In this document: positions 24,001 to 36,000 of the stretch, one piece after another
How the letters are laid out: the number at the start of each line of letters is the position of its first letter
Position numbering within the stretch: position 1 is the first letter of the stretch
Source of the DNA: Undaria pinnatifida
Lineage: Eukaryota; Sar; Phaeophyceae; Laminariales; Alariaceae
Length of the DNA: 64,000 nucleotides
Direction: 5' to 3'
Assembly: GCA_012845835.1 (NCBI GenBank)
Contig: JABAKD010000004.1
Coordinates: forward strand, 12,277,022-12,341,021
Made by a program: the position numbers and the translations under genes
Notes under the pieces: model-generated
Database searches by the model: none
Seen by the model: only the letters and a program-made list of their open reading frames with translations
Told to the model about the DNA's origin: nothing

Positions 24001-27000
24001 GGTCGCAGCAGGGAGGGTTACTCCAGGCTTCATTGAGAGCAGCGTGACAAATAAGTGAAGGGAGTGATTTGCGAAGTTACTGAGCGCGAATGGTAGAAAT
24101 GGTCAACTCTTGCAAAGCAACAGGGAAGGCAGTGAGGCAGTCACGCGGGTGCCCCCCAACTGCTGAAAATGAGCAATATCCCTCAAACTGCTCCACCCCC
24201 CCTGCTGGGGTTGGCGTCGGTTGGCAGCGGCGCTGTAAACACGCCTCTACAGTAGCTACGTGGGCTGGAGCACCAGGGTACTGTCTTTTTTTCTTTCTTT
24301 CTCGCTTTTATGCTTGGCTGTAACGGAGATAGTGGATGAGGTAGATGATACCTGGTGTCGTGCGGAGTGGAAAACCTTAACTTCGCGCAAGGGGGGTGGT
24401 ATAACATACAGGAATGTGCATATGAAAACGCACCCACGAGGCAGTTGTGTGGTATCCCCATTGCTGTCTTTGGAAAATGCCACAGGAGAAAAGAAACAAA
24501 CTGATTCGAAGCTGTGATGCGATATGCAAGAACGTACGCACAAGGCGCGGAAATCCGCCTCGCGAGTGGTCCTTAGCAGGATGCAGCTCACCTTCATGTG
24601 ACTCGCCGAACCCCTCACGGGCGCTTTGCGCGATGTCTGCCTGGCCGGTGGGAACCCGACATGCTCTCTTCCGGCATTGTAGGGGTGCAAAGATCGAATA
24701 GGGTCTACACCGTATGGTCTTAAGACTAGGACTATGCATGAACTGACCCTAATCCTAACTCCCCAGGATATAAGATACTTGGTAAATGTTTTTTAATGTA
24801 ATCTATGGAGGAAACGCACTAAGCGCCTAAATGTTGGAGGTGTCTTTATAAGGAGTAGGAGCGGTGTTCCATCTTGAAAATGATGGGTGGTCAACGGTCA
24901 CATGACTAACTCAAGCAATAAATGAGTGCGACCCCCTTAACGCGCCCTCCCCATACCCTAACCCATTCCCTCACCCTAACCCTAAGGCAGTGTGTCCTTG
25001 TGGTTTCCAGCTGAGGCAGTAGAATTTTGGCTCGCTCGTGTTTTTCCGTGTGAACTTCCGAAGAGTTAGTCGTGAGGTTGAATATATATAGGGTTAGGGT
25101 TAGTTATATATATTCAGCAACGCTGTTCTTGACGTCATGGCGCTGTTCATTGCCAGCAAACGGCGGGAACCCGACGCGATCTTTTGCCGTTTGCGTCGAA
25201 CTTTATCATGCATCTGTAATAGCTGGCGATGGATATTTGGATACCTTCGAAGGCTTTAGCGGAGAGAGGCAGCCTTCCGGTAGTGTTCCACCAGGCCAGG
25301 TGAGCGTCGCGCCTCTCGTTGAATCCGGTGGTACGTTTTATGCTGATCCTGGTCCCTAACTATGCTGGTGTCGCGGGGGTGCTGTATCAGCAAAAATTTG
25401 CCACGCCGTAGGCTGCGGTGCCGAATTGTGATCGGCCTGCCACGTCATCGCTGGTAGTTCTGCATTCATCGGCGACGCTGTTGCCCGGGAAAGAGCGGCT
25501 GAAACGGCTCTTTGCTCCCTACCTTAGAACGGCTCCGCGTTTTTTCTATCCCGCTCTATTTTTCGTGTCTGGTGGCTCCTATCCTTGCCCTGCTGGTACA
25601 CCCCGGTCTTTGGTTCCACCCCCCCTCCCCCTAAACCGCCTATATATCTACGCCAACTCCCAAGGTACTACCGCTCAGCAACCCTTCGGTGGCAGTTCAA
25701 CCTAATCGTCAACAGAGGGAAGCCATTTTTGCACCCCGATCGTTCGTTTCACCCCCCCCTCCCCCTAACCCGGTCTGTTTTTATACCAACTCCCAACCCT
25801 AAGCCGCCTACATCTCTCTACCAGCTGCCAAGGTACATATTTCTGTGCCAAAACCCGAAGATAAACTGCTTTTGTTTCTATGCCCACTCCCGACCATTGC
25901 CTATCGGGTATGTTTCTATGCCAACTCCCAAAACCTAAACCGCCTATATATCTGCTAACTCCCAAGGTAAACCCGCTTAGCAACCCTTCGGTGATCATTC
26001 AACCTGATCGTAAACGGAGAGGACCCGCTATTTCACCAGTCTTTTAACCCCCCCAACCCCCCCCCCGCCTATTTTGCTATGCTAACTCCCAGCCAAAAAC
26101 CACCTAAATGTATCTCTACTCCAACTTCCAATGTACATATTCATATGCCAATTCCGAAATCTAAACCTCCTACTTCGAAATATACGTCTATTCCAACTCC
26201 CATGGTGCTTATTTCTACGCCTACTCCCAGCTCAAAACCGCCTGTATGTCTGTGCCAACTCCCAAGGTACTGCCGCTCGGCAGCCCTTCGGTGGCCGTTC
26301 AACCAGCCCCCACCCCTAAACCGCCTGTATATTTCAACTGAAACCGCCTGTATCTGTGCCAACCCCAAAGGTACTGCCGCTCGGCAGCCGTTCGATGGCC
26401 GCGCAACCAACTCCCACCCCTAAATCGCCTATATATCTATATACCAATTTCCAAGCTTTTACCGCTCACCTAAACATCCGTGGTAGGTTTCTATGCCAAC
26501 TCCAAACCTTTAGTCGCCTAGATCTCTATCCCAAATCCCAAGGCACTACAACTCTCAGCTAAATATATTATGGTATGTTTCTATGCCATTCTCTCAACCT
26601 TAAACGGCCTATCTGTATGCCACCTCCACCCCCCCCAACCCCAATAAACCGCCTACGCGTCAAACCCAACCCCCAACCCGACACCGCCTTTACCTCTATG
26701 CCAACTCCCCAAGGTACTACCGCTCAGCAACCCTTCGATGGCCGTTCAACCTGATCGTCAACGGAGGAAAGCCGATCAGCTTCATCAACGACCCTTTCTT
26801 CAAGAGCTTTCTGTCATACGACATGATTCTTGTTTCCGTTGACGTTCGCGGCACGGGGGCTTCTTTTGGGACGCACCCGGGGCCCTGGAGCCCCGAAGAG
26901 CAGCAGGTGTCGATTACAGTTACAGTGTTACAGTGGGTACCCCGATTTAACGCCTTTGCAACTGGAAACCCTCTTTTTTGTGCAAAATTGCTTGAAGTTG

Positions 27001-30000
27001 GTATAGGGAGGGATTTGGGGGCTCTTAAGGGGTTAAGAGCGCACCGTGACAAGCAAGCCCAAACATGCGCTCTTAATTGCAAAGCGCTCTCATCTGTAGT
27101 GGGCAATATATGGCCTTTAATGTGGCGGGTCATGCCGAGATGACCGCTCTTAACTCCGGAATGGTCTTAACTCGGGGTACCCGTTGTGCACAGCTTTACC
27201 TGTGATGTGTTGACGTTTTTCTTAAAGTGCTTGGTATGTGACAGTATGTGAAAGTATGTGACGGTATGTGATAGTATGTGACAATATGCGACAGTATGTG
27301 ACGGTATGTGACAGTATGTGATAGTATGTGATGGCGTGTGACAGTATGTGATAGTATGCGACAGTATGTGCCAGTATGTGCCAGTATGTGCCAGTATGTG
27401 CCAGTATGTGCCAGTATGTGACAGTATGTGACAGTACGTGATAGTATGTGACAGTATGCGACAGTATGTGACAGTATGTGACAGTATGTGCCAGTATGTG
27501 CCAGTATGTGACAGTATGTGACGTACGTGATAGTATGTGACAGTATGTGATGGTACGTGACAGTATATGACAGTATGCGACAGTATGTAACAGTGTGTGA
27601 CAGTATGCGACAGTATGCGACACACGTGCTATGGTAGAGGTGCGCCATGGTATTTTATAAGATTATTCTAACAACGCCAGCTTTGAGTTCGACGAATTCA
27701 GGGTCGATACTCATCTTTGCAAGCTGCGTATTACATCGATCGCCCGTTTTTAGTAAGTTTCATGAGGCAGGACCTAAAATAAGATGTAATACTTGGATAA
27801 GGTACACCACGATATTTTCTGAGGCTGCTTGTTACGTAAGGAGCTCTGCGCATAATATATATATATATCTTTATCTATATATCTATACGTTGGGTACCCC
27901 GATTCAAGAGCGCCCCGTGACAAGCAAGTCAAACAAGTTAACTACACTTTGCTCTTATCTTTAGTTGGAAATACATACCAGGTAGCTCTTTAGTTATAAG
28001 GCGTGACATGCCGATTTGACCGCTGTGTTGCGTTTCCAATGCTGTTATCGTGGGCACTGTTAAGATCGGTCAAATCGGGGTACCCACTGTATTACTGTAA
28101 TACTGTAATACTGTAATATACGTATTGCGAAGACAACGGACGGCAATCCATCGGTTTTGGGGTAAGGTGAGTAAGGGAGGGAGGGAGTCTCGTCACTCAG
28201 GAAAAAAAATGGCGAAAAAAATCGCAACCTCTATCGTAGGGCGCTTGATGTACCTTAACCACTAGTACCTACTAGTACCTACTAGTACTGCTAGTGCTGC
28301 TACTACTACATATGGCGATTTCGAGAAGCGGATGCAGTCGCCTTGTCTTGCAACGCGTTTCGCTTCTGACCTAGGGCGCGGTGGTGCGGGGTTGCGTCTT
28401 GCGAGCAGGACTCTATGGAGGTGCTGGATTGGATCGACCGTCAGTTGTGGAGCAACGGCAAGGTGGCCTTGTGGGGGGCGAGCTACGAGGGCACCAGCGC
28501 CTTCTTCACCTCCCTGCTGCGACATCCCACCGTGGTATGTATGTATCTGGTATGCTACATACTGCGGAAGTTTGATCGCTATTTTTGTCATCTTCGGTTG
28601 TTTTGTTGTTGTTTTATCGCCTGGTGGTTGTTGTTTGTGCTGTGCCCGAGAACCCTAGCCGTAGATGGGCCTTGTGGGGCGCGAGGTACAATGGCACCGG
28701 CGCATTTTTCACCGCGCGGCTGAGGCATTTCACCGTGCTGCTTCGGGTATCATACAGTTTTTTTTTCTGTTTCTGTTTCTGTTTCTGTTTCTGTTTCTGT
28801 TTCTGTTTCTGTTTCTGTTTCTGTTTCTGTTTCTGTGTCTGTTTTTGTGTTGGTAGCTATGTGTTCGGTTTTTCGCCTCATTCTCCTTTCGAGGTCTATA
28901 AAGCGGTTTCCATCTCCAGCGAGGGGTTTTTCGGGGATGACATCGTGTCATTCCCTTCAGGGGATTTTTTTGCGCACCCTGGCTCATCAATGGTTGTTTT
29001 CCCGACGCGATCTCTCGGACCCTTCAGGTATGCTGCTGCCCGATGTTTTTCTTCTGGGATGTGTTCGATGACGTCTCGCACCCAGGAGGGGTCCCGATGA
29101 AGCACTTCTCCAGTAACTGGCAGGTGCGTTTGCAGCAGACGGCAACGACCTGTCTTCGACAAACGAAAACGGTGCACGTCTTGGTAGCTCGGTCGGATTT
29201 GCCTAAAACGACGCCAGCCTGACTTTGAGAAACGTTTTCTACAGTAGCTAGGGCCGTGGCGGGAAACGGCCAGGACTGCAAACTTGATCATTTTATGGAT
29301 GATGTGTTTGATGGATGGCTATTTTATGGGTGCTTATTTATGATGGGCGATTGTTGGATGGATGGCTATTGAATGGGTGCTTGTTTGATGGATGGTTATT
29401 CGAGGGATGACTGTCTGCGGATTGGATCGTTAGGGGAGGGACACGCATGAAAAGGCGACCGTGACGGCTACAAGAAACCAAAGGAAACGTTACCCGAGGC
29501 GTTTTGGTCCCGATTAGTGTTGGGGCTCTGCGTGTTGAAGCGTTGAACGGTGGCAACTTTTTCCGCCGACGGTGCCGACTAAACCTGCAATTAAACAATG
29601 CCACTGTGGCCGATAATAGCAATGTATACCTGGTTATATATTTTTTCTTTATTCCATTTATTATCCTGGCACTACTCTCGCCCTCGCTCCCAGCAGTAAC
29701 TCAGATCCGGGGTCACATGGCGGGCCCTCCTCCCCCCTCCCCGCTACGGTAGTGCCTTCATTTTATTGCGAGAAGAATTCGGCATTTTCTTCCCTCGTCG
29801 ACTCGCATCGAATTGTACCTACCCACGCTGCTAGGCGCTCTCAGCAGTTGATCCTTTTTTGTGGTTGTTTTATTTTTACATATAAAGTCAAAGTCTCACC
29901 ACGGTAGGAATCGAACTAAAGGACCAACGCTAGTAGTTAGTATTCGAAGGTAGCCACTAGACCCCCGGGGCGACCGGCCAATATACATATATATGTATAT

Positions 30001-33000
30001 GTGTATGTATATATGTATACGTATGTATATGTGCTGTTTGATGTTGAGGCGTGCTACGATAGGCGAAGCACATGTCGGCCATCTCCTCGTCTGAGTAAGT
30101 AGGCAATATCATAGAATAGCATGTGATGTGATGGGCTATTTCAACGTTATGCGCCTACTAAATGTGAATGTATCATAATAGGTGTCATAACTAGTCGTTG
30201 AATCCTTCCGCATACGTAACAGGTGTCGCGACGGGTGTCGCCACGGGTGTCGCGACGCCTATGACCTAGTAATACTGGTACTAGATGCCGTAACGCATCG
30301 TTGAAGGCCTACGCAAACGTGGCAGATGCTACTGCACTTAGTTACAAACCGTTGGTACGTCACAGGTGTCATGACGAGTGTCGCGACGCTTAACACCTAG
30401 TGATATAGGTACCAGATGCCGCAACGCATCGTTGAAGGCCTAGACAAACGTGAAATATGCTACTGCACTTAGTTACATACCATTTTTACGTTACAGGGGT
30501 CATGGCGAATCGCTGAATCCCTGAGCAAACGGGGCAGGTGCTCCGACACTTGGCATTTAGCGATCGGGGAAAACAAATTGGATGTGAGCTGGCTGGCTAC
30601 GTACAAGTCGCCGATTAGCTATTAACTGGCTACTAATGTATAAGGTCGCCCCGGTGGCGTATCAGGTTATCCTCTAGCCTATATAGTGAGTTCGAATCCC
30701 CCCGAGTGCATACTTGTATAAATTCGTGGGGAATTTTTTCTTGTGCACAAATTGACATGCGGAAAACGCGACGACGAATCGCTGAATCCCTGAGCATACG
30801 GGACAGGTGCTCCGACGCTTAGCATTTAGCGATCGGGGAAAACAAATTGGGTGTGAGCTGGCTGGCTATAAGTCGCCGTTTAGCTGTTAATTGGCTACTA
30901 ATGTGTAAGGTCGCCCCGGTGGCGTATCAGGTTATCCTCGAGCCTGGTACAGGTCAGTTTCGTGGGTTTGAATCCCCCCGAGTGCATGCTCGTATAAATT
31001 CGTGGGGACTTTTTTTGTGCACAAATTGACTTGCGGAAAACGCGAGAGCGTGAGTTAGCAACACTCGATGAAAAATCGACGAGCAGTGGGATTGCTGAAC
31101 CCTATGCGCGATAAAGATTGAAGGCAAGAACCGGGGGGGAGAAGGGACGACACCTGTGACCACGGCTTGTCCAGAAGCTGGAAAGTAGAAGTGTGAATAT
31201 ATAATGACAGTATGCTCAGGGATTGAACGATTCGTTATGGCGCCTGTTTTGGCGTATGTGCAGGGGTTCAACGATGCGTTAGACTCTGGTTGGGTGCAAA
31301 GCACGGGGTGGATGGCCAGAATTTTCTTGGAAGGGGTTACTCCAGTCACGCCAGAAGACTCGTGGGGCTACCAGGCCAACCAAGCTATCATCGGGCACAA
31401 GTGAGATTGATCTACGCCTCGGACAAATAGGTCACCATCGAGATGGTCATTTTACCAGGTATAACTGAGTAATGCTCAAGGACGATTCTCATTTGTTGTA
31501 ATTTGCTCGTTTGGCTGCTGTCGACCGTCAGCTACCAGGTATGACTGGAACATCTTTTGGCACGATCGCGTTGGGTACATGTTGCTCTCTCCGCTGTTTT
31601 CAATCGTTATTTACCAGGGATAGCTGGGATACACTATACACTATGCTAACAAATTAGCTCAATATTTCTCTTTCCTCCGTTGTCGACCGTTTTTACCTGA
31701 GGTAACTGAAGCACCCTCGAGGACAATTACGTTTGCTATGTTTTTCTTTCTAGGCTATATCTTGCTCTCTCGGCTGTTGTTGACCGTTACTTTCCAGAGA
31801 TAACTGGAGCATCCTGAAGGACGATCACATTCGCTATATGGACGACACATCCAAGCACACGGGCAGGATGGTTAGCTCCGCTTGCGTTAACCAGGCGGTG
31901 CACGAGCTTCTAGTCGCACAAGGGATCTGTCACGGGTCACCTTCTCAAGGCAAACCCTCCGCAAAGGCTGCAAAGGTATGGTGAACTCGTGCTACAATAG
32001 GGATCGTGACGTGCATTGTTTGTTGCAGTTTTTCCTTCCCAGCGTCCGAACGGTCGATACCCCTCCCCCCCCCGCCTCCTCTCCCTCTTCCTTCCTCTAC
32101 AAGGGAGCGTAAGAGGGCATCGTTTTTACTGATGGTGTGATGAGAGCGGTGTGATGAGAGCGGTGTGATGAGAGCGGTGTGATGAGCGCGGTGTGATGAG
32201 AGCGGTCCAGAAAGGAGCCGCCTGAAACGCGTCACCGTGTCACCTGCACAGTGTTCCGCGATGTCAGGTCCTTTGTCCCAACTATTAATAGTGCGTCCCC
32301 GTTTAGCCCTGCACTCCCGTTTTTGGCGAAAACACACATGGAGTTTTCGACTCTTGCAAGGCTCCCCTTGGGGTGGTGGTTCGCTTCAAATCCCCGGGGG
32401 TGTCTTTGTTAGTAGCTGAAAAGGGAGGGAACACGAAACACTCTAGAGAACGAAATAACAAATATTAGCCACGGACCTGGCGAGTAACCCGGCAAGAACC
32501 ACAGAGTGTTCATAGCTGAAATCGAGTTTGTAGCTTAGTCTACGTATTATTTTGAACAATGGAAAAATAAACTTGAGGTGTGATGATGATGTGTGATGTG
32601 TGATGTGTGATGTGTGATGGTGAGATCGACCAGAAATGATTTTTTTAATAATACTCGGCTTTGCAAGCTGCGTGTGATCAGTGATACTTCGATCGCGCGT
32701 GTTACGGGGGGTGTATACCCTCGTGGAGGACTACAGGTCGGTGACAGACTCCCCTGCGAATCCAAGGGTCAACAAGACTAAGACGTTCAGCCTTGTTCTG
32801 CTCACGGACCTGTATATCCCGCATTGAGGGGGACAAAACCAGACTTCTGTGGAACTCAAGTATGCATGAAACACGAAGTGTTATAGTGTAAGTTAACTTT
32901 TGAAGTGGGCTACTTGGGTGTGTACCAGGTTTGTGCGCAAGTCCCTGTGTACTCCCTGTGTATGTGGCAGGCCAGCGGAGGTCCAGCTGGTGCTGTCGAG

Positions 33001-36000
33001 TCATCATGGAACATGCGGTGGACGCCGATCGCTACTGTTCCGAAGTGATCTCTCTTGTACTCTTGATGCAATGCAACGACTAGGTAGTAATATGTAGTAA
33101 TATGTAGTAATATGTAGTAATATTGACTAATGGTTCATTGTTAGGATGATTTAGGGATTTAGAAGAGGGTTAACACCCCGCCAATGCACAAGTAACACTA
33201 CCTCGCCCCTTCCCCTGCCCCCCTCCCTCCCCGCTCTGCCGCGATTGGGCATGCCCTCTAGGTGTTCAGGTCACCATCGCCAGACAAAGACACAGTCGAC
33301 AACTTGGAGAACAATACCGACCAGTCAGGCGTTGCGTTGATAGAGACAGTGCAGGAGCGAAAACACCCGAACACTCCCCGCGAACCAAAAAAAGCGGCTG
33401 TTTCGGCAGGCGCTCCATTGATAGAGCCAGCGCGGACAGGGGAGGGGGCCGTTGCCGAGAAAAATTTCTTGACGGGCGGCGCAAGCGATACTGGAAGCAC
33501 GGTAAAATCGAGCGTGCCACGTGGGGAGCGGGAACCAACAGGAGTCGAGGAGACCGTTGATGCGGGGGATGCCCAAGGCTGCGGCGGTGCGCCCACTAGA
33601 CGCGGAGAGAATGGTGTAGCTCTGGTGAGTGCTGCGATTTCTGATGGCGCTGTCCTCGGTGAAGGGGTTGGTGAGGGTGGGATGCTTGCTGAGGGGCAAC
33701 AGAGTGGCAGTCTCGACAGGGGACGTGAAAGGAACCATCTAGACAGAGGTCAGAGGCTGGAGGAGACACTGCCGTTTTATCTGCACGTTTCAGGCTGGCT
33801 TGATGCCTCGGCGCACGCGGCAGTGATGGCCTTCATGACGCTCCCGTGCAGGTGGAGTGTGTTTTTTGCTTTTTTTTTATTTGCACGTGCCCGGCTGGGT
33901 CAACCCTTTTACTAACATTGCAATTTTTCATGCACTAATTCCAAGTGGTTTCCCTCCAAAAACGTGGGTGCAATACTTCCAGAAGGAAAGAAGATACCCG
34001 GGCAAACGGACGGTTACAGCATCGACCATACACGAGCATCCCAGCTTTGGGGTATGGGGTGTGTCCGAGCCGTAGCGTAGGGACCTTTCATGATAAGACA
34101 CCGCTGCAGCATGGTGATACTACTATTAGTATTCTACACGTTCTTTCTAGTCGGAAAAACGTCGTTTCTGTCTCTATACTTGAATCAAGATATATTTGAT
34201 ATAATCAAGTCTGAAGGGGGTTAAGGCTTTGGCGTACGCGGCAGTGGTGGCCCTCATGGACCTCCCGTACCGGTAGAGTTTTCGGAATGAAGACAAAACG
34301 ACAGCCGCCCACGTAAAGCTGAACCAAACTGAAGTTTTTTCAGCCGATCGCCCGTAGTAACGCTTTAGACAACTGTGCCTACGTTGTTGAGATGTCGGGA
34401 GCTAATTGCTTGTAGTTGGTGAAAGAGGTGTTTCGCAAGTGGTATAAAAGGGTTAGGCGCTGCATTGCTTCATGTTGCAGCATCAGTCACTGTGCTTGTG
34501 ACGTTTTGTCGATGGTATGTTTTTTATTGGCAGAGGCGCTGAGCTTCTTGTGGGACCGTGGAATCATGGAGGGCACCAGCATGTTCGGCCTCACCACATC
34601 ACCACTATGTCGAAGTGAGTATCAATGGTTCCATACATTGGATAGATCGCGGTCGAGATTATCTACAACATATCCTGTATTTGCCGTTGCGAGATGTTGT
34701 GAAAAAACCGTATCATACAGGTTCACCTGACGTAGATGATCTAGATCGTGCAGATCAACTAGTTGTGGCCTCATCGCATCAGCACCAGATCCAAGCGATT
34801 ATCGTCTTGTCAATGGGGTATGGATGTTATTTGGTTTGCTATTATTAACGGTAAGGTATACCGCAGCCCGTGGCGCCGTTCCCTAGGCCAATTAATTACG
34901 GCGGTGAAACGCGGTGCATGCATTTTTTGTACGTGCTTTTTCTTCCATCGAGATGCTTTGTTAGCCTTTTTTTCGCCACGGCGTAGGTTTTCAGGGAAAC
35001 GAGCTACTACTAATGTGAGAACATCATGGTCACGACAAGGCAATGGTACCTTCCTCCCTTCCTTCCTTCCTTCCTTCGTTCATACATACATCGGACAGAT
35101 CACGATTTAGATCATCTAGATAATAATAGACCATCTCGATCATATACATCGTCTAGATCCTATCGCTGCCGTTATGAGGTGTTGTGCAAGAGCCGTGCCA
35201 GTATCGATCCCTCTTGGCGAACATTCGGGCAAGGGCCGTGTCGTACCGTTCCCACCTTGCTAACATGATGTACGTCGTACAGATCATGCAGTTAGGCCTC
35301 ATCACGTCGCCATCAGGTTCAAGGGAGTATCGCGTTGCTAATGGACGATACGCCAAGGGCTACGCTTTACTGTTGGACTGGCCGAGTTAGTCGTCCAAGT
35401 CGATTACGAGTGCGCTCCTCTCCAGTTGGCTCGGAAGGGGTCAAGGAATAGAAACGTGCGATATTTACAACACAGCTAGTATCTTAAAGCCCCAGCCGGC
35501 ACGGTACCCTCACATGTTGGCCTAAAACGTATTGCTTGTGTTGTAACGATCGCAAGTAGATCCTGAATTATTACGTGTTGTTGCCAACTATTCGGCAGGT
35601 TTGACTTCCGCACCGAGGTGTCTGGTTTCTTTGTCCGGTGTCTCTCCTCCGCGCCGGAGCACCTGTCGCGCGAAGGCGGATCGGATCCTGCTAAGGACAG
35701 TTCTCCGCCAGATCGAACGGATGGGGACAAGAAAAGCAAAGTGCGTTCGTATAGGGTGGTGTTAATATTGTCCTTGTTCTTGTTGTTTTCCTTGTTCTTG
35801 TTCTTGTTCTTAGTTTAACGTTTACTATTGCTATTGTTCCAGAGCACCAGCCCTCTCAGGTCGAAGTGCTCAGTCATTTCAGCTTCAAGTATTCCAGATA
35901 CTCGTGAGTACCCAGTCATTTCAGGTCGAAGTAATTGCAGGTACTGGCGAGTACCCAGTCATTTCAGGTCGAAGAACTCCAGGCGCTGGCGAGTACTCAG

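Noticed and set aside
25418-25600. Segment reading LLPGKERLKRLFAPYLRTAP as a hydrolase exon
   Set aside because: Exon 3 (25223-25299) joins exon 4 directly in phase, leaving no place for it.
27167-27648. Three overlapping ~150-codon minus-strand frames rich in His/Thr/Tyr
   Set aside because: Translation of the 10-nt AGTATGTGAC satellite.
28855-28990. Segment reading FSPHSPFEVYKAVS as a further hydrolase exon
   Set aside because: It looks like the family 'FSPFDVY' motif, but exon 6 already supplies this region in phase, and no good splice sites bound the segment. May be another decayed copy.
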